DNA of 64,000 nt from Haemonchus contortus (lineage: Eukaryota; Nematoda; Chromadorea; Rhabditida; Trichostrongylidae), in assembly GCA_000469685.2 (NCBI GenBank), contig LS997562.1:13837467-13901466 (forward strand), read 5' to 3'. The notes beneath the pieces were generated by a model. That model searched no databases and had not been told where the DNA came from. It was given only the letters and a program-made list of their open reading frames with translations. Each line of letters begins with the position of its first letter. Position 1 is the stretch's first letter. This document shows, piece by piece, positions 1-11,771 of the stretch. The translations under genes were made by a program, and so were the position numbers.

Positions 1-1064
1 GTACACAAATGTGTACTGGCAACTCTCAATCGATAAATTCGGTCATTGAATTCAAACCTCAACAGCTTATTTCTCTCAAAAAAAACTTTACTTTCATCAA
101 AAGCGCAAACGGCTACGCACGATTGGGTGCGGCGAACGCGGCACGCCTTACGTGTACAACAACCAGCCCTTTCTGTACCATCCTCTACACTTTCTCGGAG
201 AGAACCGTGATTTTTAGAATTTTAGTGCACGCCTACCATGGCCACACAAAACTTCCTCCTCTCATAACCTCTGCCCGCTGTCATGCGTGCTGTGGAATCG
301 CCCGTCGTCTTACGGGCTGTGGAATCTTGGATGCATGCTCCGCCTACTATGAACATCCGATCCTGTCCCTCTTTGATATTCTCTGATCACTTTTTTGGAA
401 CCTAGACCTTTATAAAGTCCAGCATCTTTGATCTTACAATTAGCTCCGTTTACCCTAGCCGGCGCCCAGTCTGTTGTAAAAATTTAGCATATCCCTTTTG
501 ATAGCCTCCACCGATCATTTTCCGTATTTTTTAACGCTTTCAATCGAGGGTATGACTTTTTTTTTCAGAAAGAACCTTGCGACTGGGAGTGCGTCCCGCC
601 CATTCGCTGAGTTCAGGCATACCTAACACTAGCATCTCGGAACTCGCTTATTCCTGTAAAACCTTACCTAGCCTCCAGACTGGAATGGAATCGAGTTATG
701 TTCCACAGTCAAGAACACTTTGCTCTACAAGGTGTGTTTTGTATGATTTCATAATTTAATTTAATTCTAATTTGATTTACTTGGTAACTCATCTACCTTC
801 CACTACTTTCCCGCTGATCTCACACCGAATCAGGAAGTCTCTCGGTTGGCACTGCCCACCCATTTTGGTGCACGCCCCGCCCTTCGTAAGCGGATCTCAC
901 ACATGCTCTGTTGATCTTTCTCTAGCCCCCCCATCCTAGTCTGACCCGGCTTTCCAGATGCTTCCCGGGTAATAGCGAGTTTCGTAACGAGGAAGCAAAA
1001 AAAAAAAAACAGTAGCCTCTCATACATAGCAAATGATGAACACTAAAAAATTACTTCGACTGAC
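1..1064. repeat. Intronic stretch with degenerate ~150-bp satellite-like units
   Basis: No exon of the flanking phosphatase gene is recognisable here, so this is taken as intron. It holds several diverged copies of a motif of the form TGCACGC-CCGCC-YAC, for instance near 229, 333, 583 and 870. The same kind of motif recurs near 15070 and 15200, and in inverted orientation at 39780-40330. Confidence 0.4.
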
Positions 1065-4000
1065 CTTGAGACTACTATTTTCTTCACAGTGTCTTTGAGG
1101 TCTACTGGAGTCACTTTTTCCAAAGATGACGTCATCACACCCCATCCCGTGACTCCAACAACTATAAAAGGAATTTCATCTCAGTTAGACACAGTCCATT
1201 TGAAGTAGAATGATGCAAGGAAAATAAAAATTGAACATATCGTTAATCACGGCTTCCCTTAACTTACTTCACAACCCAATCATCCAAGTTTTAACAGTGA
1301 CACCTACCCGTATCATTTGCGAACGGCCGATGTATAACACCGAAAATTGGTTCATCTTTCTTCACCACACAAGCCATTACAGTGACAAACTCCGTCAAAC
1401 CCTCTTAATACACAACAAATTTCTTTGTGAATCTATGCAAAATAGAACTTGAAAGAAGAAAATCCATGCCAGTGTATTCCTGAGTGGCGTCTAGAGGATC
1501 AACATAAACCAGAACGTCAGAAAGCATGAGACGACGAGAGGGGATTTGAGTGAGTACATCACGGATGGATAGCCACATTGAATAGGAGTCTGCTCTATAA
1601 CGTGCTGCATCTGATTCCGAAATGGAACTGTCTTTTTCTTCGGTTATAATCTGAAATCAGGTTCCGCATTAAAAATTGAAGAGCTCCGTACTTTCAACAA
1701 AACTCTACCTTGAGGCGGGGAAATCGCTGTAGAACGTCGAGAATCAAAAAGTTGGATATCAGATCTGCTCTGGTCAACAGCTCAGCTTTTCCTTCGTCAG
1801 TCAAGCCTTTCTGTGCGGTATTCAATACTGAAAAACAGTACTTCCTTACTACTACTGTACCTGATTGGGAGAATCATTACTAACATGAATTACAACACAT
1901 TTTATGGTTTCTGCGCTCACCAATCAAATCATAAGTTTACATCAACCATGTAACGTACATCAGTAATGAGTAAAGGTGTAGAAAAGAGACGACGATAAAT
2001 GTTAGGGACGATGGGATTCTACGAATTTCTAGGAAACTGTTATCACTCAGCGCTTTCCCTTATGATTACATGAGGTTGTCCGATGGTAAAGGTACTAGGG
2101 TACGGGCATCGAAGGTGTATATCAAAAGATGCATATTACGAACTGTCAGGAGCCATTATCCTCTAGATATGACAAATCCTGTTATGTTACTCAAGCTCAT
2201 AGCTCCTGTGGATCAAATATCAAAGCTTATTGTAAGTGATCGAAATCTGTTCAGAATCCGGCACAAATAGTAACACAAGTTATTTGACAAATACTTTACC
2301 AAGTTTTCAAGCGAGTGCTGCTGGGAATAACGATGACAGGAGCATCAACGAAGATAAATTTACAACTGCTTTCAATGTCACACCACACTGAGTACGTCTT
2401 CTTTTTCTTACATGTAGACATCCCTTCTACTCATACCAACGTGCAACGCTACCAACTCCTTGAGGGACTGCGAAAGTGCTAAAAGGATGTCCCAAGTGAT
2501 GTTGAGAGGGATTGTCATAATCACTGCATCACAACACAATAATGCTATCGGATACCCTTGTTTTGTCAGTTCCTCCTGCTACTCCCTTGTCTTCTCTCAC
2601 CTACGGGTAAAGGAGTTTCACTCATGGAAAGCTACCTAGTTCATTTCCAGCAAAAATGATTCGAGTTCTGGCGTCAACTGCTGTTGTGGCTCCGGCAGCG
2701 AGATGTTTAGCAGCCACTTCATCAGAATCACAACGTCTCGAGGCCAAATCCTTAGGGTTTTTAGGTCGACCGCTCTTATCGGCGCAATTGTCACATCCAT
2801 CTATTTGATGTACTTACTTATCCGTGCAAATAAACTGGACAGTAGGTCCACCAAATGAGGGGACTTCAACAGTGGAATGATCACCATTATTGAATGCCAA
2901 CACAATAGGCAATACCATCTGAGGCATTCATTCCACCACCGCTAGCTGCATAAAATCGTTTTCAAAAATTGCTCTATTCCTGCGCAATCAATACATTGTA
3001 AGAGGAAGATAGGGAAATATGGAGAGCAAATGAAGGAGAATTCTCTTCAAGCGAGAGAGGCGAAGCTTATTTTTGCTTCTAGTGACAACCCGCGCCAATA
3101 CTGAGGATGTGAAACATCTCACCATTTTCCTCATGAATTTTGCGTACCGCGAATCCGCCCATCTCCACAGCCAAAACAGCATAACTGAAATTAGGATATC
3201 AAGAACTGTATGAAATTAAGGGCAGTATCTTTTCAATATTACAAATGTAGCGATATAGCCATAGGCACGAAATATGGTTGGATTGCTTATAGAGGAACGA
3301 AATCTTTCTGCTCTATGAAAGTTTTCGTCTAACATTCATTTCGAATCTAACAGGTACCACCATCTCCTATCATCGAACCTCTTCCACTAAAAGAAAGGAA
3401 AAGGTGAAAAAGTATTCACGGAAGTTGTCAAATATCAGCACTTATGTTGATTGTTGCTAAGTTTAAAGTCACCCACTGGTTATTTCGACGAATCGAAAGT
3501 TCCCATACCCAGTTAATTTTGAATCCTATCTTTAATCTCGCAGTTCCCTCCGTTATTGATATTTCCGAAAAGCATGAAAAGGGACAAAATGGTAAATTTT
3601 GTCAAAGACAGTTTTGAACGATGTGACAAAAGCATGAAAAGAAAGAAAAATAGACCGGCCATTCCAACTTTCCATATAAATGCCACAGCCCGACTTTAAC
3701 ATGGAGATCCGACAGATTTGATTAAGATGGTGGTAGTTTTGCATTTTGCACCGGAATGGGAGGTGCAAAGGGCAAGCTGCGAAGTACACGGGGAAATTAA
3801 GCAGCAACAAGGAATGGGTCGAATGAAACGAAGGAGGCACGCTCGCGGTGGGCCGACGCCTTCACATTGTTCTGTACTTTCCAAAGAATTCAATTTCAAG
3901 AGAGCCCATAGACCACATTGAGGGATGGAGCTCAGATCGGAAAATTCGTTGCCGTCAAGTGCCCTTTGATGTGCTGCGTACACCCACGGGTGAGACGTTG

Positions 4001-4358
4001 AGTTATAAGCTGAGAGTTTGGCTGAATTCTTAAGCTATGATGTCTAATGACGTACTAGTGATACGTTCGGATGACGGGGGCGCTACGAGCTGTTATTATT
4101 GGTAAAGAACAAGAGGAACCCAGTTGATCTGCGCAGCGGTGACACAAACAGTCAATTTAGTCGGGTTTAAACAAATCAACAAACTTGTTGTTAAGTGATA
4201 ACCACATGTAAAAAAGCTAACCTGACAACGTCGTTGAGGTCCACGTCTATTTCTGGGAAACTGTCGCCAGCTTTGAAGAATATCACGTAAGCAATGTAGA
4301 TAAATGCCGCTCCAACCAAGAAGGCAAAAATATTACGAGCATGCAGGCGAACTTGCAT
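1065..4358 (-). CDS. BPNT2: BPNT2/IMPAD1-type Golgi PAP 3'-phosphatase, 3' end missing
   Basis: Inositol-monophosphatase superfamily enzyme. Family knowledge: the Golgi member hydrolyses 3'-phosphoadenosine 5'-phosphate left by sulfotransferases. Six exons are seen on the minus strand: 4358-4222, 3184-3123, 1827-1709, 1650-1470, 1403-1308 and 1161-1065. All phases agree, giving 230 complete codons (human protein 359). The start is Met at 4358. A hydrophobic anchor follows at about residues 10-28, then the block VEMGGFAVRKIHEEN. Metal-site motifs are ITEE (about residue 108) and DPLDAT (157-162). The last blocks seen are FGVIHRPF and KKIVVSR. The fourth intron has no GT donor near the conserved EYT-EGLTE junction and must use GC at 1469-1468. 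The exon carrying the WD-x-CAGDA block is not found between 1 and 1064, so the gene continues beyond the left edge. Family assignment is firm; exon edges are hand-called. Confidence 0.85.
2647..2918. other. Overlapping open frames on both strands inside a BPNT2 intron, unidentified
   Basis: Plus strand: a TTTCCAG acceptor at 2644-2650 is followed by ATG at 2656 and a 49-codon frame beginning MIRVLASTAVVAPAARCLA, which resembles a mitochondrial presequence. Minus strand: a frame starts at 2918, includes the block GGPTVQFICTDK, meets one TAA, then continues in frame with a Cys- and Lys-rich stretch to about 2635. The two readings use the same DNA, so at most one is real, and no family is recognised. 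The minus reading cannot be mended by splicing, because the candidate intron would be only 17 nt. Confidence 0.2.
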
Positions 4359-4376
4359 CGCAGAAGCGGTGCCGTC

Positions 4377-4384
4377 CTATGGAA
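4377..4384 (-). promoter_or_regulatory. Acceptor-like site in front of the BPNT2 start
   Basis: On the minus strand a TTTTTTCCATAG acceptor ends at 4377, 18 nt before the ATG at 4358. No coding exon is recognisable just upstream, so it may be a spliced-leader site. The eme-1 stop lies 0.9 kb upstream on the same strand, so the pair could be co-transcribed, but nothing proves it. Confidence 0.35.
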
Positions 4385-5257
4385 AAAACCGATATAGACA
4401 CTTGTGATAGTTTACTGAAGTTGGCAAAGTGCCTTCATAAGATAACAGCCCTTTCGTAAATCTCACCAGCAGCTTGTACATTTTCACGTGAAATGAATGA
4501 TGGCTCGGAGGTTTGAAAGGAATGACAAGGACGAATACGAATCGGAGCGCTCAAAATTCCCGTACCTGCGAAGTGCAGCGCTAAGCACAATGGTGTGATC
4601 CTGTGCGTGCGGATATAAACGATTAGATCGCCGAGGCCAGCAATCTACGTAAGCATCAGCGTGTATCCTGCGTTCAATAAATCTGCTAAGATAGGCCGTT
4701 AAAAAGACCAAAGCACTATTATCAACGAAACTGATCTATTCAGCAAGAACATAGGTGGTTCGAAAGCCACTTCGACGAGAAAAAAAAAACAAGAACAAGC
4801 TTCTTTTATAGTTGAATGATGTCCACGTACACAATGAGACCAGAAATTAAGTTAACAACGATCACAACACATCTTCAAATAAAAGATATCGAACCAAGGA
4901 ATATTAGTAGATCATAAAACCTTATTTGCAATGAATTGGTGAATATGACCAATGTGAAAAGTAAGTTGAAGAGTGTGAATAGAGTGGTCATTATAAATCG
5001 AGTAGAATAAGTAGAGGCGAAAGCGTAAAATGGAATTATAACAGCGAAAAAATAAAAGAGAAATTAGGGTCAAGGGTCCAACTTCGAAAATATGAAATGC
5101 TATGTTATTATCGCAACGACTGAATGCTTTAAATCGAGAAAATATGAAAAAGGCTCTTTCAGCGATGTAAGTGAAAAAAAACCGACAAAAAAAGCATAAA
5201 AATAACTAAAACTTCTGTGTGAGTTGCAGTGTTAAAACTGAAAAAAAAACTCCAGCC

Positions 5258-8200
5258 TTATCCTACTATTTCCGTTCCCGAAACGTCCGTGAGTATCATA
5301 AAAAGACGATGAGCCATTACAGGTCCAAGTCGACGACCGGCTTCAGTTTGCAAGTCCGACAATTCTCGAACAGCAAGTGTGTAACCCATCTGAACTTCAG
5401 GATTTCACCACTTTCAATACGGTAATGAAATGAAAGAAGTCCCAGCTACAACCTCTTGGAATCTTTTACTGGCCAAAAGCGGATTCGGATAGGCAGCAAC
5501 TATAGCTCGCCTCTGCCCATCTTGCATACGACAGATCACTGCCAGCATTTTATTCCACCAATCACGAACCAGTTCATCTGGTGGTGCATCTTTGACACCC
5601 TAAACATACACAGGGCAAATAAGTCGGGCAAAAAAGCATTCAAAAATCAAGATACAATATCATTCAGCTATTGCGGTTTGGTTACGTGAGCAATCTGTTC
5701 GATTTATCCTTTTCATAACGCTCCCTTCAGTGATTCTTGCTAAACAAGTTGAAGGAACCTAGGGTGACTTCATCTACCAATATGCATCGCCCACAACACA
5801 CTCTCGGGTATTCAAGCGAGCCTTTCATCGGCTTCTGATTACTTGTTACCCGGTGACCCTTCTCAATGTGATGCGAAGCAGCTCTGAGGGCGTGAAAACA
5901 CAAAAAACATCACACCTTAGATATATATCTTACAGGTGATATTGGAAGCTTCAAAAAAATCTTGCGTAAAATAAAGTGGAATCACATTCGAGTTCAATTT
6001 TGATCGAATTAATATCTAAAGATTCTGAGTTTCGATTCACCGTTCTAGATGTCAGAAAAATTAGGCCCGCCGTTTAGCCGTTATTCAGGTTCTGTCGATG
6101 CTTATATCGGCGATCATCTACAAACCTGTCATTTCCAACATTGCACACCAAAATGTCAAGGTTCCCCAGGTTGTGACCAAGATTAAGTATCCATCGCCTA
6201 CCACCCTCTGCAACTTTTTTCAGCATTTACCAGTTGTTATCACTTTCTCTCGCCAATCACCTACTTATTCGTAACATTTCATATGACACATTAAAGCACC
6301 GCGACTTCACTATGAAGAGCGTGAATCCACTGACTTTTCCCTGCTGAAGCCATTATCAGTTCATACCAGTTGTTTCTACTCTCTGTGGCTAACTCTAATC
6401 ATCTCCGCTCTACTACTGCCCAGTACAACATAGTTCAGTACTAGCCTGCACTATCAATACGAAAGGCGGAGGAGATCCAGCTTCGTATTTCATCATTCAT
6501 CTTCTTCTGTACATTAAAGACTTATCCCCGAGTAAAAGGTAAAAAAACTCGATTAATTTCCGGTCAATAAAGACAGAACCCTATGTCAAATAAGATTGTG
6601 AGGAACCATGCAAGTCTGCAAAACTTATTAGACCAATGGGACAATATATCCTACTATGTATAATTCGCTAAGTGTGTCGGTTGGTTTGTCGATTTAGTTT
6701 TCCGCTCAGAATTTATGATATTAATAGAATGAAGATACCTTCTCTACATCAACTATCAGCCGATCACGGTGTGCCAAGGAACGCTCCATTTTTGCTAATG
6801 CACGACTGATTTGGGCAAGATACATGGCGAACTCTTGTGCACTGTGAACGTAGTGCAACTGAGTTCGGTAACAATCAAAAAGCTCGATCGAAAAACTGAA
6901 CAACTGAAAGGAGTTTACTTAGTAGTAAGAATTTCGCAATCGCAAAATGGATATTCACATCCGATCAAACTCTAAAAAACTACCTGGTGGGAATCCTTTC
7001 CAAAAACTATGAGTACCAGAGTTGAGTTCGCGACAGAATATGACAATTTTTGAGCAGCCACGAAATCCTCAATGCTTTTGCTGCGAATAAGTACTTTGAA
7101 TGAATCGGATGTCAGAACCACTGCGAATATATGTTGTGGAGCCTATAACGTGATGAAGAGCCAAGCTGTGAGGAAAGCTTCATGAGTTGTGAACTTCAAA
7201 ACTCACAAAGTATTCTCGCTTGTCCACTGCACCATCAGCCTCCACCGCTTCAATACATTTACGATACCATAGCACCTGCATATCAGGCCGATCCTCGTCA
7301 CAAATCAGCTGTTCGTGAATATTCCTTTCAGCAAAAAGCATGCGTGTTCGAATTTCTGATTCTGCTGAAAATCAGGAAAGCATAAAAATCCCAAGATTCT
7401 AAACGATACTCCTAAACTACAAAAATTATAAGTGCCAGTGCCTCAGAAATGTAGAGACTTGATGCCCTAGAATTTTTTTCAGTAAAAATAACTAGTATGC
7501 ATTGCGTTCTTATTGACAACATATTTTATATAGTCCCCCCTCACTTGTAGAAGGAAATGATGCGCATCAGGAAAATGTTGGACCCTTATTCCATTAAGGC
7601 TGGCTCTTTCAAGGCCTGCCTGTTTTTTTAGGCCAAATGTGAGCGATTACAAAGTAAGAAGTTTGTGGCGCATATCAATCCTATTTTCCGGGTCTCCCTC
7701 AATAGAATGGAAAATGGATCCATGCTCAAAAAGAAATGCAAAGGAAGCAGTAAGAAGTTTGAAATGAGTCATCAGTGCCTCGGAGGGTTTAGCTTAGAGA
7801 AGAGTTTTATTTTAACAAAGCTATGGGCTAGCCTGAAAAAACCCGCGAAAACAGCATGTTTTCTTCAATTAAGGAAAAATAAGCATAGGAAGTATTAGCA
7901 GAAAGAATACTTTCTGGAAAACGTACGGAATTCATCAAAAATTCGTCGGCTGACATGACAAAACATATACTGCTCGCACTTGGATTTTATGGAAGCACTG
8001 ATTTCACGCTCGATAGCCTTGCGCTTCTTTTCCGCCTTAATGGACATTCATGAAAAGTAACATTAGACAGAAAAAAAATTTGCAACCTACGAGGATGCTA
8101 TATCACCTGCTTTTGTAGCTGCACTTCAGACAGAACCTTTTTCGGCACCTTCCTCTTCTTTTTTTCTGAAGGCTTAAACATTTTCATTGATGGTAGAAGC

Positions 8201-9009
8201 TGAAATAGTGCCCAGAACGAGCATAAACCTCAATAAATTCTTCGCCATCACCATATAAAACTTCTTGAACTTCTGCACTCAAGTGATCCGAAATCTTCAC
8301 ATGCGAGGACGACCTGAAACAATATTTTAGAGAGACTACAGAAGAGGTGTTCAAGTTATTACCTGAACTCAGACGGTTTTGTTAGGTTGTCTTCTATATC
8401 CAAAAAGCGCTCGTAGCTGTCCAACTTCATCATTTTGGGAGCATCGCTACAACCTTCTTCATAAAATGGCACTAAAAGTGTTACACTGAGACCAACACGT
8501 AATTTCAGATGGAAATGGTTTCGGAAATTGAATAAGATGCATTTCTGGAAGCGCACGGTGGCAGGCTATTATAGCTAGCTTGGTAATAATTAACAGTAAC
8601 AATCCCGCTACTCGGCAGCACCCCGAATGAGTACATGCTTTGCTTATTTTCGCCAAATGCGACGTCTCCTACTACAGTTAATCGCTTTAGAATCAACAAG
8701 GGATTGAAGACAAGGGGATGCTGGTGATAGTAGATGGTGGGGTGATAGTCTTTGTGGTGGAGAGAGACATTGTTCTTCAACTGATAAAGAACAGCGGTGC
8801 AAGTGTAACTCTCGAAGAGGTGATTCCGAGGAGTAGTGAAGCTATGACGACTTGACTAACAGGAGATAAAATAAAAAAAAAAGCTCACAGCAGTTGCTGG
8901 GACCAGGTGAATCGTCCGGGATCCTCAACGGCGATCTTCTCGATGTTGTAGACGTACAAATACTTTCCTCTATGATTATGATGTCATCATCGTCCTCTAG
9001 TGAAGACAT
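5258..9009 (-). CDS. eme-1: EME1-type crossover junction endonuclease subunit
   Basis: Family role: EME1 pairs with MUS81 to cut branched recombination and replication intermediates in the nucleus and is itself non-catalytic. Ten minus-strand exons keep phase throughout and give 425 residues: 9009-8889, 8471-8363, 8313-8229, 8199-8107, 8035-7927, 7364-7207, 7142-6984, 6903-6739, 5599-5453 and 5389-5258. The N terminus has an acidic-hydrophobic EDDDDIIIIEES (residues 5-16), a likely SUMO-interacting motif. A basic KKKRK region and a Lys/Glu helix (AEKKRKAIEREI) follow. The nuclease-fold part includes AVVLTSDSFKVLI and LVLIVFGKDSH. The end resembles the EME1 C terminus: RRAIVAAYPNPLL, then TEAGRRLGPVMAHRLF. 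It is shorter than human EME1 (about 570) because the N-terminal region is reduced. The first exon starts directly at an acceptor. Assignment rests on remembered family alignment, especially the last four exons. Confidence 0.8.
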
Positions 9010-9016
9010 CTGGAAC
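9010..9016 (-). promoter_or_regulatory. Probable trans-splice acceptor of eme-1
   Basis: On the minus strand GTTCCAG ends immediately before the ATG at 9009, so the predicted mRNA would have no genome-encoded 5' UTR. This is typical of spliced-leader addition in nematodes. Confidence 0.5.
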
Positions 9017-9079
9017 GAGATCAAAGTTTTTGCAGAATTTCATGACAGTAGATCTACGACAACTTCACGGTTATCTTTG

Positions 9080-11298
9080 TAACGTAAGGATTGGCTTCTT
9101 AGGCTTTTTTCTTATGGTACCGACTCATAGCGAAATTGGTAGATAGCATAAATCCGCTTCACCTTGAAAACGTATGAGACCTAATCTTACTTTAGTGCTC
9201 AGTTACTCATGGACGTTCTCAGTCTACGGCTATCCCGGGAGAATATTGAACATCAGATTGTCAGTGTAGGGTAAACGAGTGGGGAGGGGAAGCATGGTTT
9301 TGAAAAATCCGCCCTATCACTGGTTGATATGGGTTTCGAGGGTAAAATTACCTACTCTTTGTAGAAGGATACACTAAAAATGAAAAAAAAAGTTCCTCAA
9401 AAACTATCTGAAGGCATGTTCCGTCACAGTCTGTCATTTCCTATGTTTCGCGTGCATTCTGCACCAGAAACACGGGAAAACGAGGTATATCTGATGCACA
9501 AAAATTCCGAGATTAGACCTATCACTACTTCAAAATTTCTGTTGCTCTCCACTTTTTCAGTTCGTTGGTTACGGTGTATCACAGGTGGATCGCGATCGTG
9601 TAATGCCTTTTTCTGCAGATATGAACGTTCCAAACTTTGGATTTTCTGTGTCTAGCTCTTACGTCGGAAGGAACCAAGTGAAATTGCAAGAGTGCTCCGC
9701 GACGATTCAATTCTTTTTTGAACCCGCCCAAGTATTAGACGTGGGGTTGTCGTTGCTACACCGCTCTTTAACATAGTGGAGAAGTTTCAGCGCTCGTGAA
9801 AGTGTGATATAGTAACCCCCTAATACCTTACCACCCACGCCCGTGGTCTTCATCCGGGATACCTTTTGTAGCGTTGTTGATGTGACGAGTGTTTGGGGGC
9901 GCTTGAGCTTGTCTTCGGGTTACTACGTAACACATTCATGGGACTATGGAATTCTTTTTGTCTTTGAAGTCAACCATCAAGTTTTGTGAGGTGCTTGTTT
10001 TGGAAACGGCTCTCAAACCTCCACGTTTCTAGGTCCCGTGGTAATACGAGGCCAGTCATCCAAATAAATCACCTGAACAACCTGCATGCTATGTGAAAGT
10101 TAGAAAACAGCAATGCATTCGATGTAACTTTCTGAACAACTAAAGGAGAAGATGCCTGTGCGCGAGGGAACGGCGTCCCATTGCCCTTTTTTTCTTTCGA
10201 TTTGGAAAAAGTCATAAGGAGCACCCATTTTCGACGAAATACTGAAGAGTCACTATTCCAGAATCCAACCATTTCTTTTCATGTCATTACAGCTCACTTC
10301 TGTTACCTTTCTATTTGATAGTTTGCAGTTATTCAAGATTTTTGACTCGGTCAATGGTTGGAAGCGATTCCGAGTAACCTCCGTGTTCTCTTTCCTGAGA
10401 AAAACTTTTGCATTGGTTGTCCTATGAGTATTCTGTGCTTCTGTGCCTTTTTGAATGGCGGACCATTTATTTCGCTTGACGTTTATACAGGTTGGGGCTG
10501 CGAGTCTTCCAGACTTTTTCGAAACGTTATCCATCACGCTTGTCGAAGACCAACCATAATATAAAGGAAAGAGGGGTCTTTTTCGTAACGTGCTTGTTTG
10601 GTCCAAACCATATTAGCTATGCGTTTGAATACGAGCATGTCTCAAATCTGCTTTTCGAATTGGCCGAACGATTAAACAGTTTTGATATCCGCTTCCGAGA
10701 CTCGTCCACCAATACACTTCTCATTTCAAGCGGTCACTTTGACTTGTGATCCTTCCCTAGGTAGAAAGATACACTAAAGTCACAACAATCAAAATTGTTT
10801 CCGAGACATCCTCTTGGATGAATCTGTGGCCTCAATTATGTCATATGCAGGCCTATGTCACATTGAAAAACGGTCTAGATAAAGCGTAATAAACCCTAAA
10901 AGATTGTATCCCCCGTATGCAACGCCCAGAGATGTCCGTGTTTCATAGACCTTGAAGAGACTGCACCATTCACAGTGGAGCAGACATATTCAAAATGCAA
11001 CAAGCAATCGGGACCTATGGCGACAGTGAAGGCGATTTTTGGCATTTATGACTTACTGTGGCTAGTTCTACATGATAGCTTACAAATGACAGCTCGTCTA
11101 AATACCCTTCACTTGCCGTTTCTGTCGTCATTATGTCGTCCAATGACCTTCTTTTCCTTTTTTTGGAGCCTTTTTTTTCCAAATTCACCAAATATCTCCA
11201 TTCGTTCGTCACTTCTGCACTATTCTACACCGTAGTCTTCTTTTTTTCTAAACTAGATATCTCAAAATTGTCGTGCTCTACGTCTACAAACAACGAAA
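9080..11298. other. No gene recognised
   Basis: Open frames of 60-117 codons occur on both strands, but none shows a family motif, consistent exon borders or a clear coding bias. It lies upstream of eme-1 and may hold its promoter. Confidence 0.4.
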
Positions 11299-11771
11299 GG
11301 CTGCTTTCAGACTTGAACGACGCAGCCGACGGCTGACAAGTGCGGCGCCGCGACGGCGCTAGCCACGTGTTGAACGCCACATGACTGGCTGCTTTAAGAC
11401 TTCGGCGATTCTACGTGCATGCATTCCTGCACGCAGGTAAAATCGCAGGCAGAATCGTGCGTGCGAGAAAGCGAGCGGCAATGCGACGCGGCCCTAGCTA
11501 CCTGTTGACAACACTGGCACGCGATCCATCGGCGTCAACGTTGTCAACACCTGTCTAGCGCCGCGTCGCATAACTGCTCGCTTGCTTGCACGCACGATTC
11601 TACCTGCGATTATACCTGCGCGCAAGCACGCGCGTACGTAGAATCGTCTGAGTCTGAAAGCAGCCACGAAGGGCGCGTGATCATTGGTGTCCCGCATTGT
11701 CAACACATGGCCAGCGCTGCCGCAATCGGTCAGTGGATCGTCGGCTGCGTCGTTAAATTCTGAAAGCAGCC
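11299..11771. mobile_element. Foldback element 1: 473-bp imperfect palindrome ending in GGCTGCTTTCA
   Basis: The left end GGCTGCTTTCAGACTTGAAC is mirrored by the right end, and the complementarity continues through almost the whole 473 bp (arms about 230 bp, imperfect). The terminal sequence also appears inside the element near 11385 and, inverted, near 11650, suggesting a nested copy. It is GC-rich, with runs such as GCGTGCGAGAAAGCGAGCG. The terminal motif is shared with the elements at 17495 and 31319. No coding capacity is seen. Confidence 0.7.
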
